From: Paenibacillus sp. CC-CFT747
GTDB lineage: Bacteria; Bacillota; Bacilli; Paenibacillales; NBRC-103111
Length of the DNA: 64,000 nt
Assembly (NCBI GenBank): GCA_030323305.1
Contig: CP106741.1
Span: forward strand, 811,001 to 875,000
Reading direction: 5' to 3'
Shown: piece by piece, positions 50,249 to 58,444 of the stretch
Layout: the number at the start of each line of letters is the position of its first letter
How positions within the stretch are numbered: position 1 is the stretch's first letter
Notes under the pieces: model-generated
What the model was told of the DNA's origin: nothing
The model's input: the letters and a program-made list of their open reading frames with translations, nothing else
The model's database searches: none
Program-made: the position numbers and the translations under genes

Positions 50249-51291
50249 CTAGCCGGGGAGCGTAATCCGGAACCTTGTGCCCTCTCCCGGGCTTCCCTCC
50301 ACCTCTATCCCTCCCTCGTGCATGTCCACGATTTTTTTCACGATCGCAAGCCCCAGACCGCTGCCTCCGGCCGCCCGGCTTCGCGACCGGTCCGCCTTAT
50401 AGAACCGTTCGAAAATGTGCTCTTTCTCTTCCTCGTCCAGTCCGATTCCCGTATCCGTCAGCACAACAACAATCTCCTTCCGGCTCCGCGCAGCCTTCAC
50501 CGTAAGCGTTCCTCCCGCTGGCGTGAACTTGATGCTGTTATGGAGCAGATTGATCCATACCTGGCTCATCAGCTCCTCGTCCGCGGTCACCGTCACCTCC
50601 TCAAGCTCCGCCTCCACCTCGAGCCCCTTTTCCGCCCACTGAGGCTCCAGGGAAAGGATAATGCTCTTAAGCTGCCGGTCCAGCCGGTAAGGCTTAGGTT
50701 CAAAGGGATGGTGCTTCGATTCGAGTGAGGTCAGCTTCAGCAGATGATCGCTCATGCGCGAAAGCCGGCTGCTTTCGGTTTCGATGATGCTCAAGTAATG
50801 CCGCCTCGTCTCCAAGGGAAGGTCCGGATTCTGCAGAGCGCGGGCGAAGCCCCGGATGGACGTAAGCGGCGACTGGATTTCATGCGAAACGTTGGAGATA
50901 AATTCCTGTCTCATCGTTTCCAGCTCGCCAAGCTCGGCGGCCATCGTGTTGATGCTGTCGACCATATCCCCAAACCAGTTTCTTCCTTTCGCTTTATTCT
51001 CAATGGAAATATTAAAATCCCCTTGCTCATCCGGCGGAAAGCGTCGAGGATCGGCTGAAACGCCCTTTGCTGCTTAGGCCTCGTCAGATGGCCGGCGGTC
51101 ATGGCGCTTCCGAAGATCAGGAAGAGGCTGATGCCGTTGCTGAGAAGCTGGCGTCCGTAAGCCGACGGGCTCCATCCCGTCCATGCCGTTATTCCGTTCC
51201 CCGCGTAATAAGCCGCCGTCCAGACTCCCCAAAGAAACAGAATCCACGCGAGGACCCAAGCCAGCACCTTTCCCGCCTGTTTCGCCTTCAT
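50249..51291 (-). CDS. Sensor histidine kinase (one suspected frameshift error)
   Basis: About 347 residues. Two membrane helices (VLAWVLAWILFLWGVWTAAY and NGISLFLIFGSAMTAGHL) flank a short outer loop of roughly 25 residues, so it probably senses within the membrane. A HAMP-like linker (FRRMSKGDFNIS) leads to the H-box FISNVSHEIQSPLTSIRGFA with the phospho-accepting His, then the ATPase motifs WINLLHNSIKFTPAGG (N), LTDTGIGLDEEEKEHIFERF (G1, F) and GGSGLGLAIVKKI (G2). The frame breaks near 51030 in GGGG; one more G gives GDFNISIENKAKGRNWFGDM. The ATG overlaps the stop of the response regulator. Confidence 0.92.
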
Positions 51292-51961
51292 ACCGAAGCC
51301 TCCAGCCGGTAGCCAAGGCCGCGGATCGTCCGGATGCGGAACGAATGCTTGTCTTCGGGGAACCGCTCCCGCAGCCGGTTGATGTGAACATCGAGCGTTC
51401 GCTCGTTGCCCTCAAAATCATAGCCCCAGATGTCCTCGAGCAGCTGCTCGCGGGTCAGGGTCTGTCCGGGGACGCCGGCCAGCTTGAACAAGAGCTCGAA
51501 TTCCTTCAGCGGGAGGCTGACGGACCGCCCGTCGGCAGAGAGCTCGTACGTTCGGCGGTCCATGAAGAGGCCCCCGCCTGGACCGTCTGGGACGAAGCGA
51601 TGCGGTACCGCTTCAAGAGTGCCCGGACCCGCACGACGAGCTCGGGCGGGTCGAACGGCTTGACAAGGTAATCGTCCGCTCCGAGGTTGAAGCCCTTCAC
51701 CTTGTCCGCCGTCTGCCCTTTGGCCGTCAGCATCAGGACGGGAATATCGTAATGGCGGCGCAGCTCCTCCGTCAGGGCCCAGCCGTCCATCTGCGGCATC
51801 ATCACATCGACGACGGCGAGAACGGCCTTCGTCTCCTGCAGCCTCTCCAGAGCTTCCGCCCCGTCGGAGGCTTCCGTCACCTCAAAGCCCTCCTGCTTAA
51901 GGAGCACATGAACGAGCTCCCGGATATGAGGGTCGTCATCGACGACCAGTATGCGGTTCAT
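51288..51961 (-). CDS. OmpR-family response regulator (one suspected frameshift error)
   Basis: About 224 residues. The receiver domain has ILVVDDDPHIRELV (acidic pocket), VVDVMMPQMDGW (phospho-Asp), VLMLTAKGQ (Thr) and ADDYLVKPFDPPELVVRVRA (Lys). The winged helix ends LTREQLLEDIWGYDFEGNER, TLDVHINRLRERF, RTIRGLGYRLE. The frame breaks near 51572 in a G5 run; one more G gives VQAGGLFMDRRTYELS. The stop overlaps the kinase ATG, so the pair is coupled. Downstream of the exporter gene on the same strand, it may control that pump; this is inference from position. Confidence 0.93.
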
Positions 51962-52048
51962 CCAGCCCGCCTCCTTCTATCTTTAATCGGTGAAACGGTT
52001 CATGCCGTTAACAAGCGGGATTAACCGTTATCGGAGTTAAGGATTCTG

Positions 52049-53915
52049 TCAGCTCCCCGCATTCCGCACCCGGCCCGGAGCCGGTACGGACACGCGCACG
52101 GATCCTGCATCCCGCTCCAGCTTATGCCCATGCGCCGGCTCTTGTCCCCGTTCCTGCCCTTGCTCCCTGTCTCCCGGCATGCGCAGCTGATGGTCCGCGA
52201 ACTGGCGGTACATGTCGTGCGTCCGGTACAGCTCGGCATGTGTGCCGATGCCGGTCACCACTCCTTTATCAAGAAAGACGATCTGGTCCGCATCGATGAC
52301 GGTAGACAAGCGGTGGGCAATGACCAGCGTGGTCCGGCCCTTCATCAGGTTGGCAAGCGCCTGCTGGACATACTGCTCCGACTGGCTGTCGAGCGAGGAG
52401 GTCGCTTCGTCCAGCATGAGAATGTCCGGGTTCCGCAGGAGAGCCCTCGCGATGGCGAGCCGCTGGCGCTGGCCGCCGGACAGCTTAATCCCTCGTTCGC
52501 CGACCTCCGTCTCATAGCCGTCGGGGAATTCGCGGATAAATCCGTCGGCATAGGCCATTCGGGCGGCCTTCTCCAGCTCTCCATCCGGCACCTCGCGGCC
52601 CAGTCCGTAGCAGAGGTTATCCCGGATCGTTCCCGAGACGAGCGGGCTCTCCTGCGAAACATAGCCGATCCGGCTCCGCCACGATTCCAGCGAATAATCT
52701 TTCACCGGATCCTCCCCCAGCCGGATTTCTCCGCCCTTAGTCGTATAGAAGCGCTCCATCAAGGAAAAAAGCGTCGTTTTCCCGCTCCCGCTCGGCCCTA
52801 CAATGGCGGTGACCTTGCCCGGCTGCATGGTGAAGGAAACCTCCTTCAGCACAGGCTCCTCTCCGTAGGAGAAGGACACGCGGTCTACCGCAATCGGCTG
52901 ATGGGCATTCCGGACAGCGCGTCCCGCCGTCCGGTCCTCGCCATCCGCCTGAAGGGTTTCCAGGATGGTTTGGGTAGCGCCGACGGCTTTCTGCCACTGG
53001 GTAAAGAACTGGGTCAATTGGCCGAACGGAATGACGATCTGGAAGAGATAGAGGAGGAACGCGGCGAGCTTTCCTGCCGACAGCGTGCCGGTCGACACGC
53101 GCCAGCCGCCGTAGCCGATGACCAGGACCATCAGGGAGGTGATCACCAGCGCCATGACCGGCATGATCAGCGCCTGGATTCGGGCCTCCTTCAGCCCATA
53201 GCGGAACAAGGTGTCGATTCCGGACCTGCCGTTCGTGTGCTCCACGGGCTCGGCATTGGACGATTTGACAAGGCGGATTTCCGACAGTACCCGGCTCAGC
53301 ACGGAGGTAAAGCCGGCCGTCTCCTTCTGGAGCCCGACCGAGACGCGGTACATTTGACGGCCCAGGGGCATCAGCACCAGGGCGGCGAAGGGAACGACAA
53401 CCAGGAGCACGAGCGTCATTTTCCAGTCCATGTAGAACAGAATGGAGATGGATCCGATGATGGAAATGATCCCCGTTACGAAGCCGGACAAGTGCTCGGT
53501 GATGAGGTTCTTGACGACGGCCGTATCGTTGGTCATCCGGGAGATCGTCTCCCCGTCTCGTGCTCGTCGTAGTACGAAACGGGCAAAGCGAGCAGCTTTG
53601 ACCAGAGCCGCTCCCGCAGGGAAGCCACCAGCTGCTGTCCCAGCCGGTTAAGCAAATAAACGGATACGGCTCCGCCGACTGCCTGCAGGACGAAGGCCCC
53701 GACGACCATAGCCATCTGGGAAGGCTTCAGGGAAGTGAGCGAGCCTTGGTCGATGATGGTTTTCGTCAGCAGCGGAATGAGCAGGGACGCGAGCGTCGTA
53801 AGGATGCTCATCGCCAAGGCGGCGGCCAGCTGGCCCATGCGGGGCTTCGTGTCCCGGATCAAGGCCAGGAAGACGCGCCCTCCTGGACGGGGGATGCGTT
53901 TTTAGGTTCGGGCAT
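52049..53915 (-). CDS. Homodimeric multidrug ABC exporter, BmrA/LmrA-like (two suspected frameshift errors)
   Basis: About 622 residues. AAAGGAGAGACATTC precedes the ATG. As written the frame stops after 18 codons; one more G near 53880 gives [19 protein letters not shown], the BmrA-type start. Six membrane helices ([20 protein letters not shown] onward) precede an ATPase with Walker [15 protein letters not shown], signature LSGGQRQR and Walker [14 protein letters not shown] with the catalytic Glu kept, as in homodimers. A second break near 53553 in G4 is cured by one G ([20 protein letters not shown]). The last 45 residues are a charged, probably disordered tail ([17 protein letters not shown]). 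A TATAAT lies upstream on the minus strand (53972-53977). Confidence 0.9.
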
Positions 53916-54029
53916 GAATGTCTCTCCTTTACAGCCCGGAGATTCGACCGGGACTTTTCGTCTTGATTATGATTATAGAATAGACCGCGTGTGTAAATGG
54001 AATTTAAACGGAATCGGGAAAACTAGCTT

Positions 54030-54082
54030 TTGACAAAAGGAGCAAATCCGATCATAATTAACATATGAGCATATATTCATAT
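54030..54082 (+). promoter_or_regulatory. CDF exporter promoter with ArsR/SmtB-type operator
   Basis: TTGACA (54030) and CATAAT (54053) are spaced 17. Just downstream lies ATATGAGCATATATTCATAT (54063-54082), an imperfect palindrome with the ATATGA...TCATAT arms known from SmtB/CzrA-type metal-sensor operators. It would cover the transcription start. Confidence 0.7.
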
Positions 54083-54110
54083 ATACATAGAGAGAAGAGG
54101 AGGATGAATC

Positions 54111-55132
54111 ATGAAGGAGAAATCGGCAGCTCATGAAAACGGGCGCCCGGCCCCCACCCGGAAAAGTCTGGCCATGACCACGAACACGACCATGGGCACG
54201 ACCATGAAGGGGCCTCCTCCCACGGTCATTCGCACGGAATCGGCCATCACCATCACGACGTGTCGGCGGGCAACCGCAAAGGATTGGCCATCGCCCTCGC
54301 CCTCACCGGCGGCATCATGCTGCTTGAATTTGCAGGCGGGCTATATACCCGAAGCCTTGCGCTGCTATCGGACAGCGGGCACATGCTGAGCGACACCGCC
54401 GCCCTCGGCCTAAGCCTGCTCGCCCTATGGTTCGCATCCAAGCCGGCCAGTGCCCGGCGCACGTACGGCTTCCACCGCTTCGAGATTCTGGCTGCGCTGT
54501 TCAACGGGATCGCGTTGTTCGGCATAGCCGGCTTTATCATCTGGGAGGCGTGGAAGCGGCTCTCCGCACCGCCTGAGGTGGCGGGCGGGACCATGACGGC
54601 GATAGCCGTTATCGGCCTGCTGGCCAACCTGGGCAGCGCGTGGTCACTCTTACGAAAAGGCGACGTGAAGAATAACGTGAACCTGAGAAGCGCCTACCTG
54701 CATATTCTCGGGGACGCCCTCGGCTCCCTCGGCGCCATTGCCGCGGGGGTGCTTATGACCGTCTTCGGCTGGTATGCCGCCGACCCGATCATCTCCGTGT
54801 TCGTTTCCGTGCTCATTCTGCGCAGCGCCTGGGGAATCATTTCCCATACGGTTCATGTGCTGATGGAAGGGACTCCACCCACGGTAAGCGAGCCGGACGT
54901 TCGAAAAGCCCTCGAGCAGCTGCCCGGGGTTATCGACGTGCATGACCTGCACATCTGGACCATCACCTCCGGGCTGAATTCCTTAAGCTGCCATCTGCTT
55001 ATTGAAGATTCCCGGGATGCCTTTGCCGTTCTGCAGCAGGCCATCCAGCTCGCCGAAGACCGGTTCGGCATCCATCATCCCACCATCCAGATCGAGAATT
55101 CCACCATCCGGCATCTGGAGCTGCGGATCTGA
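54111..55132 (+). CDS. Cation diffusion facilitator, CzcD/ZnT-like zinc exporter (one suspected frameshift error)
   Basis: About 340 residues. The corrected N-terminus is His-rich (HPEKSGHDHEHDHGHDHEGA, then SHGHSHGIGHHHHDVS), which fits zinc binding. Six membrane helices follow. The metal site in helix 2 is SLALLSDSGHMLSDTAALGL (HxxxD) and in helix 5 SAYLHILGDALGSLGAI (HxxxD). The C-terminal metallochaperone-like domain has VIDVHDLHIWTITSGLNSLS. It exchanges Zn2+ or Cd2+ for protons, out of the cell. The break near 54150 in a C5 run is cured by one C. The ribosome site is GAGGAGGATGAATC. An ArsR-type operator at the promoter suggests metal induction. Confidence 0.93.
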
Positions 55133-55232
55133 AGGACCGGCATTGGGGGCGGTTCGCTTGTGAGAAAATGCCCGGCTTGGTTATCATAGACAAGAAGCTA
55201 TTCCTATTCCAACGAAAGCAGGTGCTGCCTCC

Positions 55233-56044
55233 ATGCCCATGACCAGCGAATGGTTAACCTACGAAGACGGCGGGCAAGTCCACCGGATGTACGTGTCCCG
55301 CCCCGCTAACGTGAAGGAGCCGCTGCCCGCGGTCCTCGTCCTCCAGGAAGTATGGGGCGTGAGCGCCCATATCCGGGACGTGACCGACCGCTTCGCCAAA
55401 GCGGGCTACGTCGCCGCGGCGCCCGACCTGTACGCCGAGAACGGCGAAAGGCCCGAGCTCCTGAGCGACGAGCGCATCGAGCGCGTGCGGACGTTCCTGC
55501 ACTCGGCGCCGCCGCAGGCGTTCCGCGACCCGGCCGTGCGCGAAGCGGCTCTGGCCGAGCGGCCGGAAGCCGAGCGGCGCCTCGTGCAGCCGTCCGCGGA
55601 CGCGCTGCTCGCCATGCCCGGGCGCCTGCCGGAGCTCGTGGAGCGGACGCGCGCGGCGTACCGCTTCCTGCAGCGGTACGAGCCCGCGAACGGCCGCACC
55701 GCCGCCGTCGGCTACTGCCTGGGCGGCGCGCTCTCCGCGCGGCTCGCGGCTGCCGAGCCGGAGCTGGCCGGGGCCGTCGTGTACTACGGCCGCCTGGCGG
55801 GGAGCTCGCGGAGGGCATCCGCTGCCCGGTGCTCGGCTTCTTCGGCGGCCTCGACGCCGGCATCAACGCGCTCGTGCCGGACTTTGCCCGGGCGATGGAG
55901 GAGCAGGGCAAAGCCTTCACTTCCCATGTGTACGACGGCGCCAAGCACGCGTTCTTCAACGACACCGGCGCCGGGTACAGCGTCGAAGCCTCGCGCGACT
56001 CGTGGGTGCGGACGCTTGCCTTTCTTCGCGACACGCTCGCTTAG
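55233..56044 (+). CDS. Dienelactone hydrolase-family protein (one suspected frameshift error)
   Basis: About 270 residues. An alpha/beta hydrolase opening with LPAVLVLQEVWGVSAHIRDV. The catalytic triad of the DLH family is visible: Cys in AVGYCLGGALSARL, Asp in GFFGGLDAGINAL and His in YDGAKHAFFNDTGAGY. These cytoplasmic enzymes open lactone rings in aromatic degradation, though many homologues have other ester substrates. The break near 55800 in G4 is cured by one G (GELAEGIRCPVLG). The stretch 55380-55860 is much richer in G+C than the rest, with almost only C or G at third positions. A terminator follows the gene. Confidence 0.88.
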
Positions 56045-56116
56045 TCCTCCGGTTAACGCCGGGCCGCCCATGAATCACAGGGACTATAGGCCACCGCAGT
56101 TCATCTGCCCAACCTA

Positions 56117-56151
56117 AAAACGAAGCCGGGAAGGACTCCGGCTTCGTTTTG
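56117..56151 (+). terminator. Terminator after the dienelactone hydrolase gene
   Basis: AAAACGAAGCCGG pairs with CCGGCTTCGTTTT across an eight-base loop. Confidence 0.88.
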
Positions 56152-56277
56152 TCGTGTCAGGGAAGGGATGAAATAAGTTCGGGATGAATGCTCAGGTGCC
56201 GCCGGCTCCGTATGCCTTGCCGGCCGAAGGCCCGGTTTCCTCCTCCCCTTACCCGACCTTCCCTTCCGCCTTCCCGG

Positions 56278-56592
56278 TCAGCCTTCCATAATATCCGCGT
56301 GCAGGTCGCTTGCGACCTGCATCATTCTCGGGATCACGGCCTCGTTCGTGCCCGATACATACAGGTCCCCCTGGTAATGCCGGAAGGGAATCGGCTTGTC
56401 CCCGAAGCTCCACAGAAAGAAATCCCCTTCGATCGACATGGTCGTTTCTCCTTTGACCGTAAACTCCGGGGTATACGTAAAATCCGGCTGAGCGGCGAAG
56501 TACCGCCGGCATTCTTCCAGCGTAATAGCCGGGGCGGAACCGCCTTCGGCCGTCTCCTGCATAACTCTTGTAATCCGGTAACGTTGACTCAT
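56278..56592 (-). CDS. Hypothetical protein (104 residues)
   Basis: Intact; GGAGGTCATTTC precedes the ATG. It is a soluble alpha/beta protein (AITLEECRRYFAAQPDFTYT, FTVKGETTMSIEGDFFLWSF, PFRHYQGDLYVSGTNEAVIP, RMMQVASDLHADI) without signal or metal motifs. I do not recognise the family; the pattern suggests a small single-domain protein such as those of immunity or regulatory type, but nothing specific. It stands alone on the minus strand. Confidence 0.7.
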   Translation of the reverse strand: MSQRYRITRVMQETAEGGSAPAITLEECRRYFAAQPDFTYTPEFTVKGETTMSIEGDFFLWSFGDKPIPFRHYQGDLYVSGTNEAVIPRMMQVASDLHADIMEG

Positions 56593-56670
56593 GAAATGAC
56601 CTCCATAACGGTAAGTAGGGTGGTGTGCATTTCTCTCTATCCACTATACCAGCTTCGGGAATAAGAAAAA

Positions 56671-56764
56671 AACACCCGCCTGACCGATAGGTCCCCTTGT
56701 CGGACAGAAGAGGCGGCCTGCGCTACTCTGTCTGCTAAAGGGGATCGATCTGAAAGCGGGTGTT
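56671..56764 (-). terminator. Large 94-base palindromic element ending in a T run
   Basis: AACACCCGC and GCGGGTGTT close a structure in which CCCCTT pairs with AAGGGG and GACAGA with TCTGTC. On the minus strand it is followed by a T-rich tail (TTTTTCTTAT), so it can act as terminator of the gene at 56829. It is several times longer than the other terminators here and might be a small mobile or structured-RNA element. Confidence 0.6.
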
Positions 56765-56828
56765 CCACTTTTTCAGCATGGCCTAGGGCCCTGCCGAAGG
56801 ATTATCCGGTTGGAGCGGCAGGCCGCCC

Positions 56829-57743
56829 CTACTTCTTCGCAATTCTTTCCTGCAGCTGCTCCGCGAGGTCCTCGGGCGTGTCCCACACGATCGGCGGATC
56901 GCCGGCCGGATCGAGGAGAAGGCCCGCTGTCGAATCCCGACGGACCGTTCCGATCACCTTAAGCCCGAGTCCTTTGGCATAGCCCGCCTCAAAATAGACG
57001 CTCCGCGCCTGATTGGTAAAATCCGCAATAACCAGATCGCTGCCGCGGATCGCCTGCTCCGTGGAGCGGTCCACCCGCTCCTCCGCCTCCGGTGTCACCG
57101 CTTCATAGCCGCTTTCCTTCAGCTTAGGCAGAAGAGCGGCCTTCAGCGGCTCCAATAATTCCGGTTCCATGCCCACGGCCAGGAAACACTGCTTGGAGCT
57201 CCGGTTCTCTTTCAGCTCCTCCGCCTTCGCCCATCCGGCCGGCGTCAGGCTGAGCGCCTGCCCGCGCCGTTCGACCAGCTTCTGCGTTTTCAGCTCCTCC
57301 AGCACATAGATGAATTCCTGCAGGCTGGGGGAATACGTTATGTTGTAGGAATGCTCAATCGGAGCGAGAGATAACAGCTCGTTCGGCCCCTCCACCTTGC
57401 GGTGAAGCGACAGAAGGCATTTCTCCATCTTCTCCTCCAGGCTTGTCGGGATCATCGCGGACGCCAGCATCGCATCCTTGTTCTCCCGCGTTATGTAAAC
57501 GTCCTTGTTAAGCTCCAGCATTTCCCGGATCAAGCCGGAAAGCAAGTAAAACTGCTCCCTTTTCTCGGCTGGAGCCAGCTTGTTCAAATCTTCATAGAAG
57601 CGACGGTCGATGGCATAGGTGCCGTCTTGGCTGCACGAGCATCCTGTAAACAGGTATGCGCCGTCCTCATTCGGTTTAACCGGTACCGTTTTTTCACAGA
57701 ACATGCATCGTTTCTGTTCCATTATCATGCTGTCATCACCCAC
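56829..57743 (-). CDS. Three-domain protein: zinc ribbon, winged-helix-like middle, deoxyribosyltransferase/TIR-like C-terminus
   Basis: 304 residues, intact. The start is uncertain: GTG here, or the ATGs 15 and 21 bases inside. Residues 13-36 hold Cys pairs (CMFCEKTVP, TGCSCSQDG) fit for a zinc ribbon. Residues 60-180 are helical, with a winged-helix-like part (FIYVLEELKTQKLVERRG, LSLTPAGWAKAEEL). Residues 188-304 open CFLAVGMEPELLEPLKAALL and carry GSDLVIADFTNQARSVYFEA followed by GYAKGLGLKVIG. In nucleoside 2-deoxyribosyltransferases the Glu of that last motif is the nucleophile; the same fold serves TIR-like NAD-cleaving domains in defence proteins. It stands alone with a long terminator. 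The biochemical role is unknown. Confidence 0.7.
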   Translation of the reverse strand: MGDDSMIMEQKRCMFCEKTVPVKPNEDGAYLFTGCSCSQDGTYAIDRRFYEDLNKLAPAEKREQFYLLSGLIREMLELNKDVYITRENKDAMLASAMIPTSLEEKMEKCLLSLHRKVEGPNELLSLAPIEHSYNITYSPSLQEFIYVLEELKTQKLVERRGQALSLTPAGWAKAEELKENRSSKQCFLAVGMEPELLEPLKAALLPKLKESGYEAVTPEAEERVDRSTEQAIRGSDLVIADFTNQARSVYFEAGYAKGLGLKVIGTVRRDSTAGLLLDPAGDPPIVWDTPEDLAEQLQERIAKK

Positions 57744-57934
57744 CCTATCATAAAATTCGCACCGACTCTTCGTAATGCGGGGGTCCTTTCCGACGGTCCA
57801 TGTTCAAGAATATAACGAAGCCGGGGAGACCGCCAGAGAGGGAAAAATTACCGGTTCCCGGATATAGGACCGTATTGCGACATTCCTCGGACTGCGCTTG
57901 TCCATTTCCCGGGAAATTCTGTGTCGAAACGGCA

Positions 57935-57965
57935 GAAAAAAACACCGATCCGCGGATCGGTGTTT
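57935..57965 (-). terminator. Perfect palindromic terminator after the DUF2007-like gene
   Basis: AAACACCGATCCG and CGGATCGGTGTTT form a perfect 26-base palindrome; on the minus strand it is followed by more T (TTTTC). It is 30 bases past the stop. Confidence 0.85.
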
Positions 57966-57994
57966 CCGCCTTCCGCTAATCGGCCGGGCGGGTA

Positions 57995-58315
57995 TTATAC
58001 CACCGTGTCATTCCGGTCGAGAATGTCACGGGCACGGTCCAGATCGGCTGCATGCACCTGCAGGGTCGCGCGGTTCGAAGGGGACACGCCGCCGGCATCG
58101 GGCAGCGGGCCGCCCGCCATCGCCATGTTGGCCGGATTCTCGTCCGTCTTGACGCGGCAGCGGACGCCTTCATTCTGAAGCAGAGCATATTTCATCTGGA
58201 CTTCCTCCGTCTGAGCTCCGGTGGCTACCTCGACGGTTTTCCAGGTGTTCTTGGAATACCAGATGTAGTAACCGATAGCTGCCGCCACAATCACAAGCAC
58301 CAATAAATACATCAT
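57995..58315 (-). CDS. DUF2007-like membrane-anchored protein
   Basis: 106 residues. AAAGGCGG lies five bases before the chosen ATG; a GTG two codons upstream is possible. One N-terminal membrane helix (MYLLVLVIVAAAIGYYIWYS) is followed by a small domain with MKYALLQNEGVRCRVKTDEN and LQVHAADLDRARDILDRN, matching the pattern of DUF2007, a small ACT-like putative signalling domain that starts by comparing residue strings of the type ALLENEGI. No partner gene is evident. Confidence 0.7.
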   Translation of the reverse strand: MMYLLVLVIVAAAIGYYIWYSKNTWKTVEVATGAQTEEVQMKYALLQNEGVRCRVKTDENPANMAMAGGPLPDAGGVSPSNRATLQVHAADLDRARDILDRNDTVV

Positions 58316-58444
58316 CAACACCGCCTTTTCGAGTTTGGGTTTCTCGTCAATTGGAGTTCTTCTGTATCTTGGATGGGAATGCTGCTTTAGCTACCATCTT
58401 TTAACCTTGCTTTCCGGCTTTGAAACTTCGCCAACGGGGACGGT

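Noticed and set aside
50227..50250. Fourth copy of the 91-bp element after the 69-residue protein gene
   Set aside because: Only the outer GTGCCC/GGGTAC-like bases match and the segment is about 25 bases; too little to assign.
52124..53572. Open plus-strand frame of 482 codons opposite the BmrA-like gene
   Set aside because: Antisense shadow; the minus strand encodes a complete ABC exporter.
51288..53915. Assigning the two-component system as the known regulator of the adjacent exporter
   Set aside because: Only gene order supports this; no operator or family-specific residue was found.
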